From assembly GCA_036245805.1 (NCBI GenBank), contig BTRK01000006.1, positions 27,718,901 to 27,782,900 of the forward strand: 64,000 nucleotides of DNA. The letters run 5' to 3'. This DNA comes from Pristionchus mayeri. Lineage: Eukaryota; Nematoda; Chromadorea; Rhabditida; Neodiplogasteridae. This document shows positions 37,241 to 49,562 of this stretch, piece after piece. Every line of letters starts with the position of its first letter. The stretch's first letter is position 1. The translations under genes were made by a program, and so were the position numbers. Below the pieces are notes generated by a model, which saw only the letters and a list, made by a program, of their open reading frames with translations, made no database searches and was not told the DNA's origin.

Positions 37241-39710
37241 TGCGATTTAGTTGACTGATGGAGCCAGTTGAAATGACCAAACTGAAGAAGTTACATTAGA
37301 ATACAATTCGAATTATTCGGAAAAAAAATATAAACTTGGCAAAATTCCAGGATATTAGTCGTTCACTAAACAGAGAATTTTTCTAGAAATGCAATGAAGC
37401 AAAGTCGTACTGAAAAATATGATGTCATCTGGCTACCGTAATATATTTTGCAAGAACTGGGAATAGTTGAATGCTAAGCCTTAAACTTAAAAAAGATGAT
37501 AATGCGAGGAGGGATCAAATTTCCTAAAGTGGCGGTATCCATTTGATATCACGATTTCTCACCTGCCTCGACTGATAAGCTCCTCCCCAACCCATTCCAA
37601 CCAACACCTCCACTTTCCTCACATCATCCATAAATTTTTGAATACTTTGAATCTTGCTAAATAATAATTAAGAAAACCGCCGCACCCCCACTATTATGAG
37701 ATTCTTGTAGTCTCTGTACTGGATATTAGTCGGCTCTGAGCCCAATTAGTGTTCTCTAACGAACCATCACGTAATGACTCTGCACACTCTCTGAATCCGT
37801 CGTTCTCGTTCTCAGGAAGCTTCTCACTTCATTTCTCCTCATCCCATTCAATATATCACAAGGTTTCATTCTAATGAGACCTCTCTCTCGTCCTTCTCGT
37901 TTTCCTCCCCCTCCCCTTCCCAGGCTTCTTTCCACTTATTCTCTTCTTCTCTCTCTCTGATCAATACGCAAGAGGGTTCTAGCCCGACTACGGTAATCTC
38001 TCGCTCGTCCTCCCTTTTCTCTCTCCATCCCATCGATTCAGAAAGAGTCCTCCCTCCTTCTCTCCCTCCTCTTCTTCGAGAGATCCCATCGAGCCGTCAG
38101 ATTCCATTCCATTTCACTTCCTATCTCTCCATCATCCGATCTACTTCATTCTCTTTTTGTGGAGTATTTCTTCACATTCCTCCTCTATCCATAACAGCTT
38201 CCTCATTTTCATTATCTCTTCTTCAAACTATATCCATTTCATCCCACTTTCCTATCACCTCTATCTTTCTTTTCCTCTCCCTTTCTTCCTCCCACGTCTT
38301 CGAATAATACCTCCCTCCCCTATCCGAGTTTGCTCACGATAAGCATTCTTTTCAACATCTTTCCATAACTTTTGCTACCCCTAGGACGTCATTTTGAAGT
38401 GTTCATGTATATCGAATACCATTTCCGATTTAGAACATAAAATTCTGAATACGTATAGCAACACTTCTTCTGTACACCTAAGGGTATTATCTCATAGCAT
38501 CCATGAACAATTTTCTTTTCCTCTTCATTGCCATATGTTCCAATTATTTTCTTCGAAGAAGTTACTTATTTCGCATTTATTAGGAAATCGAGGAGAAACT
38601 GGAAAAAATAGATCGAATCAAAGTGCTTTCTGAAACAAATAGAGATCTTCTAGATAAATGTGACATTCTATCAAGGATTTCACAGCTCTATCACAAGAGG
38701 TCATGATCGTACATTGTACGAATTTTTGTACGACGTACAAAAAGTCGGTCACGTGAGGATCATTCAAACATTCTTTCCCGTCCCACATAAGCATCGTAGT
38801 AAACGGTCTCTCCACACATGTTATTCTGCCGATATGCAGGCAAGCCTGAGAAGGGTGGATTGGGAGGGAAAATCTATTGAAAGCTCGATCTAGCGACGCC
38901 TGGTCAGAAAGTCATGGGTGAGACAGACGGGAGAGGAGTACCTCTTACCAAGCGAGAAAGCATCCTCGACTATGAAGAACTTCTTATGTCTTGGAGAGGC
39001 GAAATTTAGCCCTCATACACCTCTGATTATATCAGCTAGTGGTATAGGCGCAATTAATGTATCTCATACGTGAAACTCCGCAACCTGCCTCGGATCCTAG
39101 ATGGATGCGTAAACGTTCTGGAAAACAAGGAGGTTTCTTTCGAACAACCTCCTTACGGTCTACAACAAACAACCTCCTTATTCCGAAAATTGCAGAGGGA
39201 TTCTCCCTGTGCTTCTACCGAGTTCTCGAACGTTCCACTACTTTCCTTTGAATCGATGGCCTCTCACTCACACCGTCATTCTCTCCCTTTCCTCTCTTTC
39301 TCCTCTTATTCATTACCGTATCTCGTCTCATATTAGATGGACTAAATCGATGAAACGGGAGAAGAGAAACGGGGAGAAGGAAGAAGAGAACACACTGAAT
39401 GGGGAATGAGTGTAGATTGTCCATTGCTCAACGAGTATCTTCTCCCTTCCATCAATCTCATTTTTTTATTGTAAAGGGAATTATTTTCCCGAAGAAGGAA
39501 TCGCTCCTAATTCCATTGGATCGAATTAAACTCCATGCTTCTCATGTCCCCTTTCCTCTCCTTCTCGTGAAATCCATAACTCCGCTTCTCACTCGATGCA
39601 TGACTGCCTCCATTCTCACTCTTCTCCCGACAGTCTCAATTGCCTCCCACGTCATTATTCCCTTACAAACATCAACTCATTCCTTCGCACTCACAATCAA
39701 ACGCTTCCAG
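37241..39710. other. Divergent intergenic region between YLPM1-like gene and egl-3
   Basis: About 2.5 kb containing the promoters of both divergent genes. Around 37.9-38.3 kb the plus strand is pyrimidine-rich, giving spurious Ser/Leu/Phe frames. No additional exon supported. Confidence 0.55.
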
Positions 39711-42700
39711 ATGCTCCGAGCATCTCATAAGGGGTGGCCTCCACTCGGAGGTCTAATACTACTCTCCCTTATCTCCATCAACCAGGCACTGGAGGTATCC
39801 TATTAACCCTATCATATATCATTTATGGTGATGATTCTTTTCAAATCTCATCGTATTAACATTCTCGCATCCATTCGTCTAATGAGAATTTCTGCACATT
39901 TCCACAGAAAGAAGAGAAAAGCGGAGCGGGAACTAGTAAATAACTTTAGCCATGAAGATGATATTAGCTGTACATTCATTCCTCCCTGAGCACGCGATTA
40001 CGACATCCAAGAGATTCATGAAAGGCATTAAATATTGGGAAAACTAAGAATGGCGTTGTCTTGTAGGTGTATACGAATCACTTCCACGTCCATCTCAAAG
40101 ACGGAGGGGCTGAGAATGCCCACAAGATCGCCAAGAGACATGGATTCATCAATAGAGGAGCCGTACGTGATCATTACTCTCACTCACTTCCACCTCTTCT
40201 TCTTAGAGAGCACTTGGCATCACACAAAACAATGTGTCGATAGTTGGCTGTGTGTTCGTGTCCTTGCGTCCCTTATGAACCCCGTATCCCTTCATTTCTA
40301 ATTTCTCTCAGGTGCTCGGCTCAGACACCGAATTCCACTTCGTCCAGCCAGCTCTCTCCCATGCTAGAACAAGAAGATCCATTGGTCACCACAAGAAGCT
40401 GCACGGAGATGATGACGTGAGTAGAAGAGAGAATGGAGAAAGTACCACAAGAGTACTACCCAACTCATTCAGGTAGCACACGTAGAACAACTCACGGGAT
40501 ACAAGAGAACCAAGAGAGGATATCGGTTAGTTCATTTTACGACACCCGCTATTCTGCCTAAAATTCCAAGTCCGGGGAAGTCACATGATACTTTCGTTTG
40601 ACAAGTGTGTGAACTCTCGAAATGATTCTAGGAACGAAAATCACAGCTGAGAAGATTCTCTTTTTATCGTCTGACATTCAGTGAGGAAATTTTTTTTATG
40701 TGGGAAAGACAGATGAAAATAAAAGTACTGCACAAAGTAATAGCGTTCGCATGTGATTACGAGGCGGTCTCCGAGACTACCCCGTTATTGCAGTCCCCTG
40801 GAGGATCGTCTCCAAGGACAGCTCGACTTCTCCTCTGTCCAGTCTCCCACAGACCCTCTCTACAAGTACCAGTGGTATCTGGTGAGTTCACAATTCTTCT
40901 CCACTCTCTATAGACTACTTATTTCAGAAGAACGACGGGCAGGCAGGAGGCAAACCTCGACTAGATCTTAACGTCGAGAAGGTGGCATCTCCATTTGTCA
41001 TCCTCCCCAATTACCTTCATTTCAGGCGTGGGCTCTTGGATTCACGGGCAAGAACATCACGACAGCCATCATGGACGACGGAGTAGACTACATGCACCCC
41101 GACCTCAAGAACAACTTCGTGAGCCCCAACCCCCCCCCCCTCCCTCTCTCGACCTTCGTTCTCTTAGAATGCCGAGGCCTCTTACGACTTCTCATCCAAC
41201 GATCCCTTCCCCTATCCCCGCTACACCGACGACTGGTTCAACTCGCACGGAACGAGGTACGCCGCCATTCTTTCCTCTCTCTACATACAAATCTTCTCCT
41301 TTTAGATGCGCTGGAGAGATCGCTGCAGCTCGTGACAATGGAGTGTGCGGAGTGGGAGTCGCTTACGACTCTAAGATCGCCGGAATCAGAATGCTCGACC
41401 AGCCGTACATGACAGATTTGATCGAGGTGATCACAATTCGTAATGAGTATCGTCCATATCTATCTCCATCTGAAGGCGAACTCGATGGGTCACGAGCCGA
41501 ACAAGATCGACATCTACTCTGCCTCGTGGGGACCGACTGACGACGGGAAGACAGTTGATGGGCCGAGGAATGCAACGATGAGAGCCATTGTGAGAGGAGT
41601 GAATGAAGGACGGAATGGACTCGGATCCATCTTCGTATGGGCATCGGGAGATGGAGGAGAGGACGACGACTGCAACTGTGATGGGTGAGAGATAGGAGAG
41701 GAGAGGAGAGGAGAGGATCGGGACTATACTATCCTTCCAGATATGCTGCCTCCATGTGGACCATCTCCATTAACTCGGCCATCAACAGTGGAGAGAACGC
41801 CCACTACGATGAGTGAGTCTTCTCCTCTCCTCTCCTCTCCTCTCCTTCCCTCTCCTCTTTAGATCGTGCTCCTCGACGCTTGCCTCGACCTTCTCCAATG
41901 GCGGTCGCAATCCCGAGACAGGAGTGGCGACAACAGATCTCTATGGTCGATGCACTCGCTCCCACTCGGGAACATCCGCAGCCGCACCTGAAGCAGCTGG
42001 AGTGTTTGCATTAGCTCTAGAAGCTAACCCGTCCCTCACCTGGTACGCCCCCCCCCCCCCATCTTCGTTCTTCTTAGTGAACACCATCTTTCATCTTTCC
42101 TTCTATTCCGATAGGCTCACACCATCCCTTGATAAGAGGGATGAAGCCTTTCGATGAATCGGTCACTCATCATCACGTTTCATCCGCTCATTAATCCTCT
42201 TCTCATCTCAAACCTAAGGAGATTCCACTCTCTTGTTTGTCATCCCCCCCTTCGCCCATTGGGGAACGAGAATGAGGGCACTCTCCCTCTGCTCTTTCTC
42301 TTCTCTCACTCTCTCTCTCTCGTCTCTGTTGTCCACTAGAGCCCCTCTCATAGTGACCCAAACATCGGGGGTATAGCTCAGTGGCAGAGCATTCGACTGC
42401 AGATCGAGAGGTCCCCGGTTCAACTCCGGGTGCCCCCTACGTTCTTTTGCTGATTTTATTCTCAATCTGGTCTATACTTTGAAAATTACAGGAGAGATCT
42501 GCAGCATCTAACGGTGCTCACCTCGACTCGCAACTCTCTTTTCGATGGACGATGCCGTGATCTACCCTACCTCGGACTCGATGGAGTGAGTACACTCCAT
42601 ATACCATCTATTATTTCCTCCTCCTCGCAGGCCAAGCCGCCCACTGAGAACTGCACCCATTTCGAGTGGCATACCAATGGGGTTGGACTGGAGTACAACC

Positions 42701-43925
42701 ATCTGTTCGGGTGCGTCCTCTCTACCACTCCCGCCTCCAGTCGACCGATCTTCTTTGTAGATTCGGAGTTCTGGATGCAGCGGAGATGACGATGTTGGCC
42801 ATGGTCTGGAAGACGACCCCTCCCCGATTCCATTGCGAGGCCGGAACTGTCGACAAGGAATAGTCAGCGCCTCTCCCTCTTTCCTTGTCTAATCGAACTT
42901 CTCTTGAGTGCGATCCCCGAGGACGGCAACCTCATCGTTGACCTCTCCACCGATGCTTGTCTCGGATCGGCTACCCAGGTGTGTCATGCACCGCAATTTG
43001 TGGTGCTTGAATTAATGGCCAGACTATCTCAATAATTCGAGCATCACCATGAAATTGATTTTAAGTATAGCTGAGGGGTTGCATCACCTTGTGGGGTTTC
43101 ACATACACCTTGGCGAGGGAGAGCACTAAACGGATTCCCACAGATACCGTCTTAATTCGGGTTTCACTGTCTCCTTCCTTCGTAATATTTAGGTATCCTA
43201 TCTGGAACACGTGCAAGCCGTCGTGACCTTCAACTCTTCTCGCCGTGGAGACACGACCCTCTATCTGGAGGCCCCTTCTGGAACCCGGTAAGTCTCTGGT
43301 CACACTCCTCCCATCAATGTCTCCATCCAGATCGATGATTCTCTCTCGTCGTCCTAAGGACGATGATAGCAAGGACGGCTTCACCAACTGGCCCTTCATG
43401 ACAACTCACACGTGGGGAGAGAATCCCGTCGGCAAGTGGAGACTCATCGTCCGCTTCCAGGTACTGCTCACCACTTACCATCAGATTACCCCGTGAATCC
43501 GACTGTTTGTGATCCTCCGTGAGAGGGAAGGGGTGATAGGATTAGTGTGAGTGACAAGAGAGAAGAGAGATGGTACCTTCTATTCCTTTCTCATTACCAT
43601 TCCATCCGATTACCTATTGGGGTTTATCACCAGAGATATTGATTCGAGCGAGTGCAGATAATCAAAGATCAATCGGTGATAGGATCTATCATCAACTACA
43701 TATTCACTATATGCACTCATCTTTAGGGACCTGGCAAGCATACCGGCTTCCTCAAGCGATTCACGCTCATGCTGCACGGAACCAAGGTATCCAATCCATG
43801 TGTCCACACTTTCTATTCTTATTCTATCCGTTCAGGACCCGCCATACGCAGGAATTGCCCCCCTCATGGGACATGTGAACAGCAAGCTGCAAGTGGTGCA
43901 GAATGCACACAAGAGAATGGCCTAA
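39711..43925 (+). CDS. egl-3: Proprotein convertase 2 (EGL-3/KPC-2), complete
   Basis: PC2 cleaves neuropeptide and hormone precursors at dibasic sites in dense-core vesicles. Twenty exons close in phase to 654 residues: 39711-39794, 40067-40162, 40312-40416, 40473-40525, 40794-40881, 40928-40981, 41026-41118, 41168-41256, 41306-41426, 41476-41684, 41741-41812, 41863-42042, 42492-42585, 42631-42710, 42761-42862, 42909-42978, 43193-43287, 43331-43460, 43727-43786, 43836-43925. The start ATG directly follows CGCTTCCAG, suggesting trans-splicing. Exon 1 is a signal peptide. The prodomain has secondary (ARTRR, about 78-82) and primary (KRTKR, 106-110) sites. The catalytic triad is D177 (IMDDG), H218 (NSHGTR) and S393 (SGTSAAAPE). 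The oxyanion residue is D320 (ASGDGG), the PC2 hallmark. A P domain ([10 protein letters not shown]) follows. One intron contains a tRNA-Cys gene. Confidence 0.97.
42367..42438 (+). tRNA. tRNA-Cys (GCA), nested in an egl-3 intron
   Basis: 72-nt cloverleaf. The acceptor stem GGGGGTA pairs with TGCCCCC (one G-T pair) with discriminator T; the 3' CCA is not encoded. The D arm is TAGCTCAGTGGCAGAGC. The anticodon stem TTCGA/TCGAG encloses loop CTGCAGA, giving anticodon GCA. The T arm is CCCGG-TTCAACT-CCGGG. The A box (TAGCTCAGTGG) and B box (GGTTCAACTCC) for RNA polymerase III are intact, and no intron is present. It lies in sense orientation in the intron between egl-3 exons 41863-42042 and 42492-42585. 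Confidence 0.97.
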
Positions 43926-44797
43926 GTGTCTCTCTTCCCTGTCTTCTGACTATCCTCCCCCCATCATCAATATCTATCCAGAGAGAAGAGTAAAAGAGTG
44001 ATCTGCCCATCCCCATCCACAACATGCTATCAATACGGTGACTGCTTCTACCATCCAGTGACTTCCCCAAACAACCATTTCTTCCGAGTCTGAGAGAGTC
44101 GAGAGTACCCCCCTCCCCTACCCTTTCTAGTCGAGTTCCGTCCATTGATCTCAGCTCCTTTCCTTGTACATTCCATACTCTCATAGTCATCCAGTCACAA
44201 TCATTTCGATCGATAAATGGCTGTCTTGTTGTTATTCGCTTCTCCCTTCTTCTTCTCGACACCGCATCATAAACCCATTCATGATATTCCTACCTCTGCT
44301 CCTCACGCCAACAAGTGCATTAAGGAAAAATCGATAAAAGGGATGGGGGAGAAGCAAGAAAGAAGATGTTGATCCTTGTTCCAAATTGGATGTATCACAT
44401 GAAATGATAAGTGTGATAGAGAAGGGAGAGGTCAGAGAAAGGAAGGAAGGGGGGAGGGGAGCGAACGAATGGACGAAGGGGTTCCACGATTCCATTCTTG
44501 CCATCAACGGGAATTGCGCAGTCTTTAGCCAACTCTTTCTCTTCTCTCCATCATTCACGCGATTAAATTCCCATTTCATACACTGGTTTCTCGATCATAG
44601 TGCAAGTGGAGGGAACATATTATCGAGCCACTCATCTCTCCCCCCTTATCCCACTTCCAATATCATATCAATACACACTTGTCTGCACTTTGCCAATTAG
44701 AAACGATCGTCTCGTTATAGTTGTATTGCTCATCGCAATTCCCTTTCACTTTCACTGCGCCTTTTTATTCCAATTCAGTAACTCACATTACCAGCAT
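43926..44797. other. Intergenic between egl-3 and the SLC23 gene
   Basis: About 0.87 kb. Open frames on both strands here (for example minus 44232-44579) lack splice partners. It probably holds the egl-3 3' UTR and promoter or trans-splice region of the next gene. Confidence 0.55.
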
Positions 44798-47590
44798 ATG
44801 GAGGAGGACCCTCCCAAACCCATCGAAAAGATGGAAGAGAAACATCGGGAAAGACGATTCTACAAGGCTGCTGACACCCCTCCGTTACCCCTCGTTCTTC
44901 TGTTCGGATTCCAAGTATGCACAGTTGAACCAGCAATAACTTACAATTATATTTGAGCAAGTGATGGTGTGTGTGTCAGCTCTTCTTACAATTCCCTTCA
45001 TTCTATCATCTGAACTGTGTCCTGGGAGGTACGATCTTCCACGCACAGCAAGTATATGTTCCTTTCAGAGATCTTATACAGCTCCGAGTAGATCTTATTT
45101 CATCCACGTTTGTATCTTCTGGTATTTCCACTATAATTCAAACCTTGCTGGGCACGAGGTATAGTAATTGAATAGGCTGGATATTCATTCTCTTCGCAGA
45201 CTGGCACTCTTGCAAGGAACTGCATTCGCCTACATTCCCTCTATTCAAGTCTTCATGAAGATTCCTGAATATCAATGCCACTCCAATTCGACTGACTTCG
45301 TCGAGGAGATTGTCTATCACAACAAGCTCTCTATAGTCAGTTTCCTCCATGTACCCCCTGCTCCGCTAACCAACTAGCCCTTTCTCGCTGTTTCTCTATT
45401 CAACAAACAGATCGAGAATTAAACGACTCGTAGAAATAAAACGAGTGTCATGTAATCGACTGATCGTAATTCGCCAAATGTTTTGTAGATCCAAGGGTGT
45501 CTCATTCTATCGTCACTAATACCAATTGTAATTGGGATGACTGGATTAGTGGGGGTACTCACTAAGGTAAGATGAACCAGGTGAATTTGGCGTGTTCTCA
45601 TGAATCCTTCAGTTCATCGGGCCAATGACGGTGTCCCCCCTCATGCTTCTCCTCGTCATTTCCTCCGTTGATCTATGTGTTGAGAGAATAGCCAAGCATT
45701 GGGTGGCTGTCGTGTCAGAGGTTATTGATTTATTAGAGTCACATCTTCCTTTTAGACAAGCAATCACTCTCTTTGCGACTATTATGTATCTGGCAGAGGT
45801 GCGCGTGCCAGTTCCGGGTATAAAAGAGGGTCGATTCCACTGGTATCGAGTGCCCCTCTTCGGACAGTATCCAGTGAGTGCCCACACCACCACTGATCTA
45901 GCAATTCCATTCAGTATCTCATCGCTATTCTCACCTCGTGGGCCTTCTGTCTATTTCTCACAGTCACTGGTCTTGCTGACCCGGGAAGCGAAGCCAGACT
46001 AGACAAAGAGGCGTCAATGAATGTGCTCAGAAATGCACCCTGGTTCAAGGCTCCCCATCCTGGTAAAGAATGCATGCATTGCACAGTCTATAAGATAAAT
46101 AAGGGCAATTCGGAATTCCCAAACTTCACGTGGGTCTTCTCATGGGATTCATTCTCTCTGCTCTCACTTCTGTTTTCGAATCAGTGGGCGATTATCACGC
46201 AGCTGCAAGAGTATCTCAGGTATATTCTCTCATAAGTGGCAAGCAGAGCAGATGTTGAACAGGAACGAAGCCCCCCTTCGCATGCTGTGAATCGAGGAAT
46301 TCTCGCCGAAGGACTAGGATCGTTCATCTCTGGATGGCTAGGGCCTGGAGTTGGAATGACCACCCATACTGAGAACATAGGAGTTATTGGAGTGACTAGA
46401 GTGAGTTCATATATATATATAACAAGCTAAAATAATAATAGAGCCTTGAGCGGCAGGTCGGCAGGTTTCCCAGCGATTTAACGTTTTCCCAGAACGGGAT
46501 CACGTTTTTATTTATTATACGGGGCCGATAACGCGAGCTTGTTCGTTGTGTTTGCAAATAGAGGTTACGTATTTGGCAAATCGATATCTAACTACTTTTC
46601 GATTTATGTGGTCTTTCCGTCTGATCATATTGCGAATAATGAATAGAGAGGGAGTACGCGAATTTTTCGTCACTGCGATTGCAAAACCGACGAGCTCCCG
46701 AGGCTCGTTCACTCCCTTAGAATGCCGAAGGCCCTGCCTGAGCGGGATGGTACACATATAAAATATATCGACTTCAAACTTTGATGCAGGTTGCTTCTCG
46801 ATGGACCATGGTTTGTGCAGGTGTTCTGCTTATTGCTCTAGGACTTTTCACTAAGGTCAGACTTTCCTTCCGTTCACTGCGAAATAATATTGATGCTAAG
46901 ATCGGCGCGATTCTATCAACGATTCCTGACCCTCTAGTAGGAGGAGTTCTGGCATCATCTATGGCTATGGTCAGCGGAGTGGCCATTGCTAACCTGCAAC
47001 AGGTGGGATAATCACTAGACTGTAGTTATGGGTAGATGAGAGCAGGTCGACTTGACTCTAACCCGAAATATGGCTATACTCGGCTTCTCACTCATGGTGG
47101 GAATGATCATTCCTGGATACTTCAAAGACCACCCCGTACATACCGGTGAACATATACATCACGAAGAGAGAATAATGTGAATGACAGGTGTGAATGAGAT
47201 TGATCAGCTCCTTCACGTTCTCCTCACGCTGCCTATGTTCATTGGAGCACTAACTGCGTGCATTCTCGACAACACCGTCGGAGGTCAGAAACCCGATTGA
47301 GAGGTAAATGTATAATAGCCAACGACAGGCGCAACTCGCACTCAAAGAGGTCTCCCTGAGAGAGGAGTCATGCACGATGGGGATCACCACGATGATGTAT
47401 ATTCATACCCGAAACCAATTCAGAAAATTATTGACCGACTTGCATGTTCCAGGTATTTTCATATTATAACAACATCAAAATGAGCTCACATTACAGATTT
47501 ATCCCGTTCCTTCCCAAAGAGAAGAAGGGCAGTCGCAGTCGTGTGCGGATGGAGGATGCACCGGTCACAAATATATCAATCGAACACTGA
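44798..47590 (+). CDS. SLC23-family nucleobase/ascorbate transporter
   Basis: SLC23/NAT proteins are plasma-membrane Na+-coupled or H+-coupled transporters of ascorbate, uracil or purines. Sixteen exons: 44798-44914, 44958-45028, 45069-45158, 45200-45335, 45489-45566, 45613-45713, 45756-45873, 45915-46062, 46104-46219, about 46257-46400, 46790-46855, 46901-47002, 47046-47145, 47188-47283, 47329-47452, 47497-47590; about 565 residues. Landmarks: LFGFQQVMV in membrane segment 1 (the usual QH pair reads QQ), FIGPMTVSPL, ESVGDYHAAARVS, and the family signature ENIGVIGVTR. Many membrane segments fit the fold. The start follows ACCAG at 44794. Substrate cannot be decided. The 46219/46257 junction does not close in phase with any canonical pair I found, although both sides are clearly homologous. 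Introns of 42 and 45 nt occur. Confidence 0.93.
46401..46789 (+). other. Unusually long intron of the SLC23 gene, possible insertion
   Basis: At 389 nt this intron is much larger than its 40-150-nt neighbours and has its own base composition, with CG-containing words and a local hairpin (GAGCTCCCGAGGCTC). No clear terminal repeats or target duplication were found, so an old insertion is only a suggestion. Confidence 0.3.
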
Positions 47591-48069
47591 AAAAAAACAA
47601 GATAAAGACTGTCAACAAAATATATTTCATGTGATAGCGGTCTTGTCAAATACATATTGATAAAATGGAATTCTGACCATATATATTAACTGCAAAGAGG
47701 AAAAAGAAAATCGCGTAAACTGTTTGAACAACTTTAAAGTGGACTGATCGAACGCACATCAGTTACAGTAAGTCGCAGGGTATTTTTCTTAGCAAGAAAA
47801 AAATGATGAAAAGGTAGAGGGCCACCCAAGTTGAATTTGCATTTTGCACTAATTGGATTTTAATTTTCCGACTTTCGTATTCAATATCTTGAGTTTATTA
47901 CGCACTGCAGTGTCACGAATCCTATGGATTTCGCTTATTCTTTCGGCGGGCCCCCATTAGTCAGTTTCTTTATTTTTACAAACATGTATTTATTCGAAAA
48001 CATGATTAGCTTCAGGATTCGGCTATTTCGCGTCATCTCAATCGTGTTTCACACGACTATCATCAGACT
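47591..48069. other. Short spacer between SLC23 and CPEB genes
   Basis: About 480 bp, AT-rich, same-strand spacer. No exon seen. The distance is compatible with either separate promoters or a loosely spaced operon. Confidence 0.5.
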
Positions 48070-49562
48070 ATGCTCTCACCTGCTATGATCTCGCGATCGA
48101 TGAATTCTCTTTCATATGATTCTACTGGCAAGTTCAGTGCATTTTATTTAGACTCATTTTCTAATTTCAGATAGTTCGGTGACGATGACTAGAATGGATG
48201 CATTGCCCGCTCGATTCCCCTTTTCGATCACTTCTAGCACTCCTACCTACAGTAGGAAAGTGTTTGTCGGAGGGCTTCCTGCAGACGTAGACAAACTGGA
48301 AGTTGAAAGGATCTTCAAGCAATTCGGAGATGCACTCATCGATTGGCCTCGTGTGGTAAGCAACCCATACTTTAGCATGATTGCATCTTGCTGTTGCAGG
48401 CCCAACATCCAAAGGAGAGACGCACTCCGAGATGCTCACTTAACGGATATGTCTTTCTGGTCTATCAGGTATCACACTTCATTTATTCTCTGAAAATGTG
48501 GTGTGTTAGGACGAAGCAGCAGTGCATCGTTTGGTGAATGCGTGCACATGCGACAAGACTAGCCTCTTTCTCCTAATATCTTCTGCAACAACTCGAAACA
48601 AGCCGGTGAGTACAATATGCGCCTACGAGAGTTAATTTTTTGTTCAGGCTCAAGTTCGCCCTTGGCTGCTCGAGAATATAGATTACATCTCACCTGAGTT
48701 CCGTACGAAGGATGGCTCTCTCAACATCGATCCTAGGAAGACAGTCTTCGTTGGAGGGGTCCCTCGTCCCACTACTGCAGAGGAGCTTGCCTCTGTGCTC
48801 AGTGCTGAATTCGGACCGGTTGCCTACGTGGGAATCGATATAGATCCAGATCTTAAGTATGTTTTACTTTTTTAATGATTTGAAAGCCTTTTTTGTAAGA
48901 TACCCGAAGGGCGCAGCGCGAGTTGCCTTCAAGTCCCACCAGGGATATCACAATGCAATCAAGGGGAAGTTCGTACGGATCCCGCATGTCGACAGCAACA
49001 AGAAGGTCCTCTTTTCCCTCCTATGCCAGCAATTACTAGTTTAGTTATTGGAACTTGATGATACCGTATCATGGATGTCATAATACTAGTGCTAATACAA
49101 GTGCTAATACTGGTACATATCAATGTGTTGTTTCCAGGAAGTGGAAGTGAAGCCGTACGTTCTGGATGGTCAACAATGTGATGAGTGCCAGGGAAAGAAA
49201 TGCGATGGGAGGTAAGCTTGCCCTTCCACCTACATCCTCACAACAAATAATATTTCTATGGCCTCTCTCTCTCTCTCTCTCGATGCGACTGCCTTGAGCA
49301 CGAATTGTAGATCTGCACCTTACTTCTGTGGTGACATGCAGTGTCTGCAGTACTACTGTGTCACTTGCTGGGATGATATGCACTACACGGGAACGGCAGT
49401 TCGTGCCAAGCACTGTCCTCTGGTCAGACTCGGAGATCAGACCAAGGTAATGACCTTCGATTGAATACCCTTTGTGAATGCAGATATTTAGTTTGAAATG
49501 GTTGATATGGAAATGAAATGGAATTGTTGATTGCTCTCTAGGAAGTGAAGAATGTTGATTAA
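48070..49562 (+). CDS. CPEB-type RNA-binding protein, short form
   Basis: CPEBs bind U-rich elements in 3' UTRs to control polyadenylation and translation, in nematodes mainly in the germ line. Nine exons close in phase to 317 residues: 48070-48127, 48171-48355, 48400-48468, 48510-48605, 48648-48856, 48900-49005, 49138-49211, 49311-49446, 49542-49562. RRM1 runs from about residue 43 ([11 protein letters not shown]) to [12 protein letters not shown]2 begins [13 protein letters not shown] and ends near [11 protein letters not shown]. The C-terminal zinc-binding region has [24 protein letters not shown] and H/C ligands (AVRAKHCPL). The first intron is GC-AG (GCAAGT donor). The regulatory N-terminus is only about 40 residues, much shorter than usual; the ATG at 48070 follows CATCAG, but a further upstream exon cannot be excluded. 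Which paralogue it is remains open. Confidence 0.95.

Noticed and set aside
44232..44579. 115-codon minus-strand frame between egl-3 and the SLC23 gene
   Set aside because: Composition follows local C/T bias (Ser/Phe/Leu), and no acceptor or donor joins it to another exon.
45625..46002. 125-codon continuous frame in the transporter treated as one exon
   Set aside because: Conserved transporter sequence requires removal of the 42-nt intron 45714-45755 and of the intron after 45873; the open frame is due to a stop-free intron.
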